From the NCBI GenBank assembly GCA_900553945.1, contig USFR01000004.1, positions 62,001 through 126,000 of the forward strand: a stretch of 64,000 nucleotides of DNA, read 5' to 3'. The notes beneath the pieces are model-generated. The model saw only the letters and a program-made list of their open reading frames with translations, was not told the origin of the DNA and ran no database searches. Positions 25,056 to 33,476 of this stretch are shown here, piece after piece. The stretch is from an uncultured Clostridium sp. (GTDB lineage Bacteria; Bacillota; Clostridia; TANB77; CAG-508). Each line of letters opens with the position of its first letter. The stretch's first letter is position 1. A program made the position numbers and the translations under genes.

Positions 25056-26813
25056 TTGATTTTGAAGAAATGCGGTAGTGACTCAGGATATTTTAGTAAA
25101 GCGCATGGTAATTGTTTTGTTAGATTAAATGAAAATATGTATTGGCCAGTACTTTATTCTAGAGATGAACTAGCTAGTACATTTTTATCACAATTAGATA
25201 CTGTATTTCATGAACTAAATCATTTCGAACAGGTTTTAAAGATGAAATCTGATAAATATGTTTCTTATAATAATTATAGAATGGCTCAGGAAGAAATTAC
25301 TACATCAGATACAATATATGAAGATAATTATTGGAATATGCTACTTGAAATGGAAAGTAGATTGGCTGGCAAAAGAAGAGTTGAAGAATTGATAAAAAGT
25401 TTAGGAGATAATTATGAATTTAAAGATTTGCTAGAGCAAAATATGGAGAGAACGGATAAAGAGGGATATATAGAAAATGTTCATGAGGTGACACCAAAAT
25501 TGATACATGAAGAAGGATTTCAAGAGGGAGAAGCGGCTAGAAATCAATTATTACATGAACGTATAGCTGGCCGTCCACAGTATTTAAAGGAATATCCAAT
25601 ATTAAGGTATAGATATAATGAAGATGGTTCTAGAAAAAAGATTTTGGATATTGTGAATGATTTGTCTGAATATGCAAATGACGGGGAAAAAATAAAAATT
25701 CTTATTGAAACTCTTACAGAAGCGGTAGAGGAAGCAACAATAGATGAATTAAAAGAAGTTGAAGCAACTTATCCAGGTTCAGCAAGTTATATATATGAAT
25801 TTTTATATGATGAAAATGAAATAAGATTTAAGCAAGAAAAAGAAATGATAAAGAATTTGAAGAAACAGAATTTGTTTTTTGGTACTGAAAATGATAAGTT
25901 TATTGATCAGAATTTAGAGCAAATTTTGGAGAGCAAATATAAAAGAAGATTTGAAATGCTAGAAATGTATCAAGACGGCAGATATGAGGAAGGATATGAA
26001 TTAATAAATTATAATTTACAAAAAGGAGTAGATGTACCGTTAAGAGAAGATAATGTTTCAGATGTAGAGAATAATATACGTCATTTATTTGTTAGAGAAA
26101 ATTTTATAGATGTGTATAATAAGACAGAGTCAGAGATAGATTTTAAAAATAGAGAATTTAATGAGGATGTTAAAATAAGTTATGTGCTTAATGCAGTTGC
26201 AACAGGGAAGATTCCAAGTAGACTTTTTCATAGAATAGCTAGAACGTTTCCGAGATTTACAAGAAATAATTTTAAAGAGTTAGCTGCAGTTTTTAAGGTA
26301 GCTGAGGATTTGACGTTACCTGGAGGAAAAAATTATGTGACTGAGTTATATAATATTCCAGATGTGCAGAAAATTGTGGAGAAAATGTTTGAATCTGATG
26401 TATATAAGGAAATTGTTGAAGAAAGCAAGTTAAGTTCACAACCAGAGAGAAAAACTCAATTGGATTTGGATTATGAGATAGCAGATGAGTATTTACGTTA
26501 CTTAGAATCTCCAGAAGATGAATTGAGTGAGTATGTGACAAATGATATTCCTACGATAGGTGAGAATGTGCCAGAAGCGGATAAGGCGATGTGGAAAATT
26601 ACAACGATTCAAAAAGGATATTTAGTATCAGTTGAAGATGGGGATTGGGCAAGAAGCAGAGAACCGGTGTATTTAAAAAGTAGAAGAGATTTGATAATGG
26701 AAGATGCTGTTAGAGAAGCGATAAGAAGAAATGTTTCTTTTAATCAAGTGCAGGGTGTTAATTTTAAAGAGGAACAAACACAAAATAAAGAAGGAGTTGA
26801 TCAAGATGACTAG
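25056..26813 (+). CDS. Zincin-like hypothetical protein (HExxH), 5' end disrupted
   Basis: Large protein of about 585 aa. Near its N-terminus FLSQLDTVFHELNHFEQVLK contains HELNH, fitting the HExxH zinc-protease motif, and EDNYWNMLLEMESRLAG downstream could provide a third ligand. The remainder is long, charged and helical with no recognised domain. The reported start is a TTG with no ribosome binding site; the conserved-looking part (DSGYFSKAHGNCFVRLNENM) begins almost at once, so a proper N-terminus is missing or lies in the short ORF at 24855-25052. The next gene overlaps its 3' end by 8 nt. Metallopeptidase activity is inference from one motif. Confidence 0.6.
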   Translation: MILKKCGSDSGYFSKAHGNCFVRLNENMYWPVLYSRDELASTFLSQLDTVFHELNHFEQVLKMKSDKYVSYNNYRMAQEEITTSDTIYEDNYWNMLLEMESRLAGKRRVEELIKSLGDNYEFKDLLEQNMERTDKEGYIENVHEVTPKLIHEEGFQEGEAARNQLLHERIAGRPQYLKEYPILRYRYNEDGSRKKILDIVNDLSEYANDGEKIKILIETLTEAVEEATIDELKEVEATYPGSASYIYEFLYDENEIRFKQEKEMIKNLKKQNLFFGTENDKFIDQNLEQILESKYKRRFEMLEMYQDGRYEEGYELINYNLQKGVDVPLREDNVSDVENNIRHLFVRENFIDVYNKTESEIDFKNREFNEDVKISYVLNAVATGKIPSRLFHRIARTFPRFTRNNFKELAAVFKVAEDLTLPGGKNYVTELYNIPDVQKIVEKMFESDVYKEIVEESKLSSQPERKTQLDLDYEIADEYLRYLESPEDELSEYVTNDIPTIGENVPEADKAMWKITTIQKGYLVSVEDGDWARSREPVYLKSRRDLIMEDAVREAIRRNVSFNQVQGVNFKEEQTQNKEGVDQDD

Positions 26814-27243
26814 TACATACAGTAGAGCGTGTACAGAGGCGTTAGCAATTATAGATTGTTTAGCTGATGAGGAATATAATAAGATTCCGATTGAGAAGTT
26901 GAGATTTTTGGAGAATAATTGCGATTCAAGTTATTTGTTTAAAATTGATTCGGATGTTGAGCTAGCGGAGCAGAATGTTATGGATGAGACTTATGCGATT
27001 TTGCTTGCAATTTATAGGGATGACTTTGCAACGGAGAATCAGAAGAAGATTTTGAATACGTTGTTGATTCAGAATTTTAATGAGAAGGAAGAGGAGAAAA
27101 AGGAGAAGTATACGAAGTATCAGGAGTTACATGGGGAGGTTCACAAGGTTGAGGAGAGTGTGTCTGAGGTGGCTTTGGTGAGTGTTGAGAAGAAGTGGTA
27201 TACGAAAGTATTTGAGTTTGTGAAGAGGATGCTTGGAAAGTGA
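26806..27243 (+). CDS. Hypothetical helical protein (145 aa)
   Basis: Begins MTSTYSRACTEALAIIDCLA with AAGGAG upstream; in-frame ATGs further upstream lie inside the previous gene without a site. The family-like block ADEEYNKIPIEKLRFLENN followed by VMDETYAILLAIYRDDFA and QKKILNTLLIQNF suggests a small all-alpha protein; the C-terminal third is charged, ending with a Lys/Arg-rich amphipathic helix. I have no function for it. Its overlap with the zincin-like gene suggests joint expression and possibly a shared role. Confidence 0.6.
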   Translation: MTSTYSRACTEALAIIDCLADEEYNKIPIEKLRFLENNCDSSYLFKIDSDVELAEQNVMDETYAILLAIYRDDFATENQKKILNTLLIQNFNEKEEEKKEKYTKYQELHGEVHKVEESVSEVALVSVEKKWYTKVFEFVKRMLGK

Positions 27244-27318
27244 GAGAAGAGCTTTAGAAGCGGATGAGTGATGTTTGAAAATGAAATTGAGTGAAGATGA
27301 ATGGGTTTGTGGAATGGA

Positions 27319-27348
27319 AGAGTTACAATAGAATGTAGCTCTTTTTTT
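27319..27348 (+). terminator. Terminator of the zincin-like gene pair
   Basis: AGAGTTACA pairs with TGTAGCTCT (one G-T wobble), then TTTTTT. It lies inside a small ORF starting at 27301, which argues against that ORF. Confidence 0.7.
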
Positions 27349-27499
27349 CCTTTTGGTAGAGGAGTAGTTGATGACGGATTTTTTGAAAGTTTGGAGTGGA
27401 AAAATTCGATAAAATACGACCAGATTTTGTTAATTTCATTGTCAATTTTTAGAATTTATGGTATAAAGAAGGTGGAATTTAATTATTTGGGAGATTGAG

Positions 27500-27991
27500 A
27501 TGAGAGATTATACAAATAAAGAAGTAAAATATGAAGGATGTCCAGGATGTGCTTTTGCCAAGCACGAATTTGAGTTGCCTTGTGGGATAGCTTATGAGAA
27601 TGAAAGATTTACACTAGCACAAGATTGGGAATTGCCAATTGAAGGCTTTATGATAGTTTCACCTAAAAGACATATTGAAAAATTGAGTGAGCTTTCGAGA
27701 GATGAGAGAATTGAAATGTTTGATATAGTTGATAGAACTATTAAGATTTTGAGAGAGAATGGTGTTTGCGAAAACTTCGATGTGATTTTTGAAGAGAGAG
27801 CGGATAGACATTTGCATGTATGGATCATGCCTAGACATGAATGGATGATGGAGATTTGCGAGGATATTATTGATAATGTAGGCGTTGTGTGTGAGTTCGC
27901 GAAGGAGAGATTTAGGACGGATGAGGTTTATGAGAGGATTGCTGAGGTTAGTGAGATTGTGAGAGAAGGATTTGAGAAGAGAGAGAGGTAA
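27500..27991 (+). CDS. HIT-family nucleotide hydrolase/transferase
   Basis: A 163-aa histidine-triad protein. The HIT motif reads HLHVWIMPRHEW (about residues 110-121), close to the HxHxHxx pattern and with the PRH form of some divergent HIT branches. An N-terminal CPGCAF pair of cysteines may bind zinc. EGFMIVSPKRHIEKLSEL is the conserved strand-helix before the active site. Expected chemistry is hydrolysis or transfer at nucleotide alpha-phosphates; the substrate is unknown. Its stop codon overlaps the ATG of the next gene, so they are coupled. Confidence 0.8.
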   Translation: MRDYTNKEVKYEGCPGCAFAKHEFELPCGIAYENERFTLAQDWELPIEGFMIVSPKRHIEKLSELSRDERIEMFDIVDRTIKILRENGVCENFDVIFEERADRHLHVWIMPRHEWMMEICEDIIDNVGVVCEFAKERFRTDEVYERIAEVSEIVREGFEKRER

Positions 27992-28887
27992 TGGATGATT
28001 TAGTGAATTTGGTAGTTACTGCTAGAAGTGAAGCGGAGTGTTTAAATTTTTTGAGGCTAATTTATGAAGGAAAAGAGTATACTTGTGATGACTTGAAGAA
28101 GTATGTGAATGAGAATGGATTGAATTTTGATACGTTTTTGAAAGAAACAACAATAAAATATAGAGGTAATTCAAAGAAATATTTAGAGTATGTAGATGGA
28201 TTTAATGAAATTGGTTTTAAATTGCCTGCATCAGAATTATATCTGAATAAATATTCAATTGATTTGAGATATTATCGTGATATTCAGAAGGCATTGATGA
28301 TTAATTTTATTGAAAGAATTGAAGATGCTTTGTCTAATGCTAAGATTTATATTGGACAAGCTTTGTGGGTTTTGCCTGATAATTATGATGAGAGTTATGT
28401 TATTACATATAATAAGAGGACGCTTAGTTTTGAGAATGCTTGTATGAGTTTATATAGTTGTTATGATTATATGTTGTGCTTGGTTTATTCTTATTATAAA
28501 TATAAGGAGTTAATTACTGGAGATAAGGATTTTGAGATACTTCTTAAAGAAGCAAAGTATAGTAGAGTTAAAAAGATGCTGACAGAAGAGATAAAAGATG
28601 AGCGAGCTTTGAGAATATTGAAAATATTAGATGATTTGTTGGTTAAGATTACTCAGGTTCGTGATTGGTGTAATGCGGTGAAGCATAGAGGTGGTATTGA
28701 GTATTATGGATTGAAGCCTAAGCATCTTTTTAGGGTGGAGGTTAGTGTTCATGGAAAAAAGGTGGATACTACGAATTTGTTTAGGTTGCCAGTTGTAGAT
28801 ATTGATGAGAAGATGGAGAGTGTTATGATGGCGTATGTGGCGACGTATGAAGCTGTTCAGAAGATTGTGATAAAATTAGAAAGATAG
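27991..28887 (+). CDS. Hypothetical helical protein (298 aa), HIT-gene partner
   Basis: Unrecognised. Mostly helical, with a notable LVKITQVRDWCNAVKHRGG block near residues 215-235 that recalls the R...H region of HEPN-like domains, although the spacing (R-x7-H) is longer than the classic R-x4-6-H, so HEPN membership is only a possibility. The ATG overlaps the preceding TAA. It is the last gene before the tRNA remnant that marks the defence island. In immunity-like contexts HEPN and HIT-type nucleotide enzymes can both act on nucleotides or RNA, but nothing here proves that. Confidence 0.55.
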   Translation: MDDLVNLVVTARSEAECLNFLRLIYEGKEYTCDDLKKYVNENGLNFDTFLKETTIKYRGNSKKYLEYVDGFNEIGFKLPASELYLNKYSIDLRYYRDIQKALMINFIERIEDALSNAKIYIGQALWVLPDNYDESYVITYNKRTLSFENACMSLYSCYDYMLCLVYSYYKYKELITGDKDFEILLKEAKYSRVKKMLTEEIKDERALRILKILDDLLVKITQVRDWCNAVKHRGGIEYYGLKPKHLFRVEVSVHGKKVDTTNLFRLPVVDIDEKMESVMMAYVATYEAVQKIVIKLER

Positions 28888-28990
28888 AGGAATAGGTTAT
28901 ATATTTGATGATAAGAGTTGTTTTGAAAATGAATTATATGTGTAGAGAATTGATTTATAAAAATAGTTGAAAATATAAAAAAATAAGAAG

Positions 28991-29036
28991 ACTCATAACT
29001 CGAAGGTCGTAAGTTCGAGTCCTGCCTTCGCAACCA
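28991..29036 (+). other. 3' half of a tRNA(CAT) gene: probable att-site remnant
   Basis: The sequence runs from the anticodon loop (CTCATAA) through the variable region, a T arm (GTAAG-TTCGAGT-CCTGC, with one mismatch) and CTTCGCAACCA, the 3' acceptor strand with CCA. No 5' half precedes it. A related fragment, CTCATAACCCGAAGGT, lies at 37287-37302 with GCAACCA at 37380. Half-tRNA segments at both ends of a gene block are typical of integration of islands or phages into tRNA genes. Confidence 0.6.
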
Positions 29037-29171
29037 ACGAAATTATTAGAGTCGCAAGAGATTGAAGACCAATTATTTTTGGCGTGAAAGTTTGAGAGTA
29101 TTAAAAATACTATAAAAATATGGAAATAATTTGCTTTTTCGGATATAATTCAAAAGAATAAATATTTGGGG

Positions 29172-30239
29172 GTGAATATTATTAAAAAGACTACTACAGA
29201 ATATAGAGAATGGAAGAAACGAAACGATGTAAAAAAACAGAGAAACAGAGCAAAACACAAAAAGAAAAAAAGTAATAATAGTTATTCAATTAGTAACAAA
29301 AGTTCTACGTTTCAACCGTATAAAACATTTACAGTTCCACAAGTATTTAGTATAATAGAAAATCCAGAGCAAACTATAAAATTTTTTAATTCGATATTAG
29401 AAATAATTGAAAAGATACGAAAAATGGTTAAGCAAAGAAAAAATAAGCAATCTATGTATTTTTTCAGAATTGATATGAAAGAAGTAAAAAAGATTACAGG
29501 AGATGCTTTAATGTATTTACTGACAGTAATAAAAAATACGAGAGGTAAGAAGAGTCTTCCTGTAAATTGGATAGGAAATTTTCCAAAAGATATGGAAATA
29601 AGAGAATTTCTACAAGCATCTGGTTATTTAGAATATATGAAAACTGATAAAAAAAATTTAATAAAAACTAATGAGAAAATACAAATAAGAACAGGAAAAA
29701 ATTATGTATATGCAGATAATAAAGACATTAGAAAAGAAGTTGTTGATTTTACAGTTGAAAAGTTAAATAAAAATAAAAAAGAAATGTTATTTCTATTTAA
29801 TATATTGACTGAAGTTATCACTAATATAGAACATGCATATAATATAAAAGATGATTTGATCTTTGACCCATCTTGGTATATAATGGTAGAAAATAATTTT
29901 GATAAAATAAAATATACTTTTATGGATAACGGCTTAGGAATACCAACAACTGTTAAGAAAAAAGCATTTGAGGAAATATTAAAGAAGTTTAATATAGATA
30001 CAGAATATAAATATATAAAATCAGCTTTAGATGGGTCATATAAAAGAACTCAAACAGAAAAAAGAGAAAGAAGTACAGGATTACCAGATGTTTATGAAAA
30101 ACTAAAGAATAAAAAGATATGTAATTTAATTATAATTTCAAATAGTGCATATTATTGCGAAGATAATCCGAGGGATATTAATGAAAATTTAATTGGAACA
30201 ATTATATGTTGGGAAATAAAAAAGGAGAAGAGTGTATGA
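29172..30239 (+). CDS. STAS-like plus GHKL ATPase domain protein
   Basis: About 355 aa. After a basic N-terminal tail (KKRNDVKKQRNRAKHKKKK), residues about 85-160 look like a STAS-type fold (FFRIDMKEVKKITGDALMYL ... VNWIGNFP). The C-terminal half is a GHKL ATPase: N-box FNILTEVITNIEHAY, G1 box FMDNGLGIP and a G2-like RSTGLPDVYEKL. The architecture resembles anti-sigma-factor kinase/STAS switches but without a known partner sigma factor. Start uncertain: GTG at 29172 (or TTG at 29166); the GGGGGTG could itself be the ribosome site for an ATT at about 29181. The stop overlaps the next ATG (ATGA). Confidence 0.7.
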   Translation: MNIIKKTTTEYREWKKRNDVKKQRNRAKHKKKKSNNSYSISNKSSTFQPYKTFTVPQVFSIIENPEQTIKFFNSILEIIEKIRKMVKQRKNKQSMYFFRIDMKEVKKITGDALMYLLTVIKNTRGKKSLPVNWIGNFPKDMEIREFLQASGYLEYMKTDKKNLIKTNEKIQIRTGKNYVYADNKDIRKEVVDFTVEKLNKNKKEMLFLFNILTEVITNIEHAYNIKDDLIFDPSWYIMVENNFDKIKYTFMDNGLGIPTTVKKKAFEEILKKFNIDTEYKYIKSALDGSYKRTQTEKRERSTGLPDVYEKLKNKKICNLIIISNSAYYCEDNPRDINENLIGTIICWEIKKEKSV

Positions 30240-30571
30240 TAATAAAAATAGCAGAAGATTATACAGAAACACCAGGAGCTAGATATTATGAGCAAGGACC
30301 ATTTCCTGGGGAAGAATTTAGAGATAAATATTTATATCCAAAATATTTAGAGTGCTTAGAAAAAAAAGAAGAGCTTATTGTTGATTTAGACGGGGGGTAT
30401 GGATATGGTTCATCTTTTTTAGAGGAAGCTTTTGGAGGATTAATTAGAAGATTAAAAAAAGAAGATAAAGAATATAAACCAGCACTAAAATTAATAAAAA
30501 TTATTTCTAATGACGAGACATCATGGATAGAAAAAATAGATGGATATATGAAAGCAGAAATAAATGTATAA
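30236..30571 (+). CDS. STAS-like DUF4325 protein
   Basis: A 111-aa single-domain protein. The pattern GPFPGEEFRDKYLYPKYLE, LIVDLDGGYGYGSSFLEEAF and GGLIRRLKK is that of the STAS-like DUF4325 family, small proteins often encoded beside GHKL ATPases. The conserved GYGSSFLEEAFGG loop resembles the phosphorylatable or partner-contact loop of SpoIIAA-type STAS proteins. AAAGGAG precedes the ATG at 30236, which overlaps the ATPase stop codon by 4 nt, implying a protein pair made in fixed ratio. The family assignment is from memory of its motif. Confidence 0.75.
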   Translation: MIIKIAEDYTETPGARYYEQGPFPGEEFRDKYLYPKYLECLEKKEELIVDLDGGYGYGSSFLEEAFGGLIRRLKKEDKEYKPALKLIKIISNDETSWIEKIDGYMKAEINV

Positions 30572-30584
30572 GTAGGGGGATAAG

Positions 30585-31121
30585 ATGAAGAATGCATGGA
30601 AAGTATTAGCTATTGTAGGAATAATAGTAATTTTTATAGTATTATCTGTAATTAGTTGTATTTGTAATGGAATGTCTGAATTTTTTTCATTTAATTTAGT
30701 TGAGATATTAACATTAGGAATAGCTTCTATATTAATATATTATTTAACAGAAAAGAATAATGATAAAAGAAAGAAAAATGAAAAAATAGAAAATCTAATA
30801 ATAGAAATAAGTTCAAAATTAAATAGCATTTCTCTACAGATACCTTCAAAAGGAAAACAAAAAGAGTATTTATATTGCTTTAAATATATATCTAATAAAT
30901 TCAATGTTCTAAAATTATTGATTGAAAAAGATGACGAAAGAAATTTGGAAAATGCAGAAAAAGAATTTGAAAATCTAAGAGTGTTTATAACTGATAATAT
31001 TAATCAAGATGAATCATATTTTGAAAATTTAAAAGATAAAATACCTAACTATGTTAGTAATATAGATACATTTCTAGATAAGATAATCGTTAACATATAT
31101 AAGCAAAATAGTAGCAAATAA
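30585..31121 (+). CDS. Membrane protein of the STAS/GHKL module
   Basis: 178 aa: two N-terminal transmembrane helices (about residues 6-26 and 36-52, VLAIVGIIVIFIVLSVISCI and LVEILTLGIASILIYYL), then a cytoplasmic, largely helical domain (about 55-178) with no recognised motif. It begins 14 nt after the DUF4325 stop, with GGGGG upstream of the ATG, and is followed by a terminator that overlaps its last codons, so it ends the three-gene operon. As a membrane effector or anchor it would suit a switch made by the two upstream proteins. The role is inference. Confidence 0.65.
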   Translation: MKNAWKVLAIVGIIVIFIVLSVISCICNGMSEFFSFNLVEILTLGIASILIYYLTEKNNDKRKKNEKIENLIIEISSKLNSISLQIPSKGKQKEYLYCFKYISNKFNVLKLLIEKDDERNLENAEKEFENLRVFITDNINQDESYFENLKDKIPNYVSNIDTFLDKIIVNIYKQNSSK

Positions 31122-31140
31122 CTGCTACTATTTATTTTTT
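31107..31140 (+). terminator. Terminator of the STAS/GHKL operon
   Basis: AATAGTAGCA pairs with TGCTACTATT, followed by TATTTTTT. It overlaps the end of the membrane-protein gene. The following gap to 31513 holds a second small hairpin (CTGGCACA / TGTGCCAG at 31352-31371) and short ORF scraps, but nothing I can support as a gene. Confidence 0.65.
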
Positions 31141-31513
31141 GCTCTATTTTTATAAACATTATAGATAGGAAAAATTAAAGGATATTATAACAATAGGAAA
31201 AAATTACAAAAGTTAGAAGAATGATTAAGTTATGTGACAATATAGAAAAACAAGGTTTGGAAAAATTAGAATAAATAAAAGTTTTTGAAGAAAGAAACAG
31301 GAAAAAACAAAAGAAAAGCAAGAAAAAAGATAGAAGATATGAAAGATAGAACTGGCACAGAAATGTGCCAGAAAAATTTTAATAAATAAAATGAAAAGTA
31401 TTGCAAAATAAACAAATGTTTGATAGTATATAAAAAATAAAAATATTGTCAAAAAAATGGAAAAAATTTAAAAAATATGATATAAAATATAAATAGAAAA
31501 GGAGAGTTATATT

Positions 31514-32647
31514 ATGAATCCAATAATAAAATGGGCTGGAGGTAAAGAAAAGGAATTGCCTTATATAAAAGAAAATTTACCTAGTAATATAAATAGATAT
31601 ATAGAACCGTTTGTTGGCGGTGGCGCGGTTTATTTTAATTTAAATATTAAAGAATCAATTATAAATGACAAATCAGAAGAATTAATTAACTTATATAGAT
31701 GTATAAAAAAACATGATAAAGAGTTTTTTGATAAATTAAAAGCAATATATAAAAACTGGAGATTATTAGAAGGTGTTGTTGAGAATAATTCGGAAGAATT
31801 ATTGAAAATGTACAGACAATATTGCAAAGAACTTACTAGTAATAGTGAAGCAAGAAATATAAAAATAAAATTTAATGATAAAATATATGCTTTTGTTATA
31901 AAACATGCTGAAGAGTTTAATGGGATTTTATCATCTGAATTTAATATAGAGATAGATAACTTCATAAATGAGATTGTTAAAAATCTTATATCAAAAATGA
32001 ATAGAATGTATAAAATAGAGAATCAAAAGCAGAAAATGAATGAAAAAGATACTCTAGACAATATTGAATGTGCATTTAAAAGTGCATTTTATATGCATTT
32101 TAGACACTTATACAATGAAGCAGAAAATTTTAATATTAATGTGTCTTTTTATACAGCAATTTTTTACTTTATAAGAGAGTTTTGCTATGCATCAATGTTT
32201 AGATACAATAAAAATGGTAAATTTAATGTACCTTATGGAGGAATAAGTTATAATAGAAAAGAATTTATAAAGAAGATAGATTATATAGGTTCTAAAAAAA
32301 TAAAAGAATACATGGAGAGTACTAATATATATTGTGATGATTTTGAAAAGTTTTTTGATGAAGTAAAACCCAAAAAAGGAGATTTTATATTTTTAGATCC
32401 ACCATATGATACTGAATTTTCTACATATGCTAAAAATGAATTTGCTAAAAAAGATCAAATAAGACTTTGCGAATATTTGAAAAATACTAAAGCTAATATA
32501 ATGTTAATTATAAAAAATACAGACTTTATTTATAATTTATATAATACTAAAGTATTTAAGATAAGAACATTTGATAAAAAATATCTTGTAAGTTTTCAAA
32601 ATAGAAATGATAAAGATGCTGAACATTTATTAATAACAAATTATTAG
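31514..32647 (+). CDS. D12-class DNA adenine N6-methyltransferase
   Basis: A 377-aa methyltransferase expected to protect host DNA from the restriction enzyme encoded next. Motif X is IKWAGGKEKELPYI at the N-terminus, motif I is FVGGGAVYFNL (S-adenosylmethionine binding) and the catalytic motif IV is FLDPPYDTEF (DPPY). This is the Dam/M.DpnII (D12) order. The target-recognition segment is longer than in Dam (about residues 60-215), so the specificity need not be GATC. An AGGAG site precedes the ATG. The endonuclease gene follows after 8 nt. Confidence 0.92.
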   Translation: MNPIIKWAGGKEKELPYIKENLPSNINRYIEPFVGGGAVYFNLNIKESIINDKSEELINLYRCIKKHDKEFFDKLKAIYKNWRLLEGVVENNSEELLKMYRQYCKELTSNSEARNIKIKFNDKIYAFVIKHAEEFNGILSSEFNIEIDNFINEIVKNLISKMNRMYKIENQKQKMNEKDTLDNIECAFKSAFYMHFRHLYNEAENFNINVSFYTAIFYFIREFCYASMFRYNKNGKFNVPYGGISYNRKEFIKKIDYIGSKKIKEYMESTNIYCDDFEKFFDEVKPKKGDFIFLDPPYDTEFSTYAKNEFAKKDQIRLCEYLKNTKANIMLIIKNTDFIYNLYNTKVFKIRTFDKKYLVSFQNRNDKDAEHLLITNY

Positions 32648-32655
32648 GGGGAATT

Positions 32656-33465
32656 ATGGAAGAATTAAAAAGAAAAGCAATAAATGAAATTATAGATAGT
32701 AGTATAAAAAGTTTTGCAGATGGCTTTGAAATTAGGCATATAAAAGAAGTAAGTGATCCTAATGGAGTAATCAATTCTAAAAAGAATAATGTTTTTATTG
32801 CTGAACTAGGAGAAGAGTTTATGTTTTATTCTGCATTTGTGAGATCATTTGATTCAAGTTTTGGAAATGTATTGGAAAATGTGGGAAATTCAATAGCTAA
32901 ATTATCTTATGAAGTAAGAGGAAGAATAGAATCGTATTTGTTGCCACAACAAACGCAACATATTGATTATTTAATGACAGTATATAATGAGCATCAAACA
33001 CCAAAAAAGGAAGATTATGAAAATTTTTCTTGGGTAAAACCTAGAGATATTACTAGTTATATGACTAGTCATGAAACTGACAATTATTTTTATAGCCCAG
33101 AGAAAAAAGAACATTATATAATTGAATTAAAAGCAGGTGGTGATTTAGATAATAAGAAATCAAAAGCTGAAAAAGTAGAGTTATTAAGAGAATATTTCTT
33201 ATTAAAAAATAAATTAGAAGATAGCGATGAAAAAATAAAAGTATTGTTTGCAACAGCTTACAATAAATTTGGTGAAGGAAACGAATGGAAACAAAGTCAA
33301 GTAAGGCAATATTTTGACGAAAGAGAACTACTTATAGGAAGAGAATATTGGAATTTTGTATGCGATGATGAACACGGGTTTGACGTTGTATTTGAACAAT
33401 ACAAAAAGAGTGCAAATTATATTAAAGAGGCAATTCAAAATATAAAAACATTGTATTTTGAATAG
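32656..33465 (+). CDS. Type II restriction endonuclease, TdeIII-like
   Basis: 269 aa. The stretch HYIIELKAGGDLDNKKSKAE gives the E-x-K and nearby acidic residues of a PD-(D/E)XK nuclease core, and IELKAGGDLDNKK resembles the TdeIII/MjaII family, reported to cut GGNCC-type sites. VRGRIESYLLPQQTQHIDYL and WVKPRDITSY also look family-like. Family recognition is from memory; the specificity is not deduced, and a D12 adenine methylase is not the obvious partner for a GGNCC enzyme. It lies 8 nt after the methylase gene, as in a compact restriction-modification unit. Confidence 0.7.
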   Translation: MEELKRKAINEIIDSSIKSFADGFEIRHIKEVSDPNGVINSKKNNVFIAELGEEFMFYSAFVRSFDSSFGNVLENVGNSIAKLSYEVRGRIESYLLPQQTQHIDYLMTVYNEHQTPKKEDYENFSWVKPRDITSYMTSHETDNYFYSPEKKEHYIIELKAGGDLDNKKSKAEKVELLREYFLLKNKLEDSDEKIKVLFATAYNKFGEGNEWKQSQVRQYFDERELLIGREYWNFVCDDEHGFDVVFEQYKKSANYIKEAIQNIKTLYFE

Positions 33466-33476
33466 GAGAATTATGT

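Noticed and set aside
27301..27498. 65-codon ORF between the helical protein and HIT genes
   Set aside because: It contains the terminator hairpin of the preceding gene and has no ribosome binding site, and its composition is not protein-like.
27991..28887. HEPN RNase domain in the 298-aa protein
   Set aside because: The R...H spacing (seven residues) is outside the usual motif, and no MNT or other partner is present; kept only as a remark.
31221..31345. Short ORFs in the gap before the methylase gene
   Set aside because: Very short, Lys-rich, with no ribosome site or recognisable domain; probably decayed DNA.
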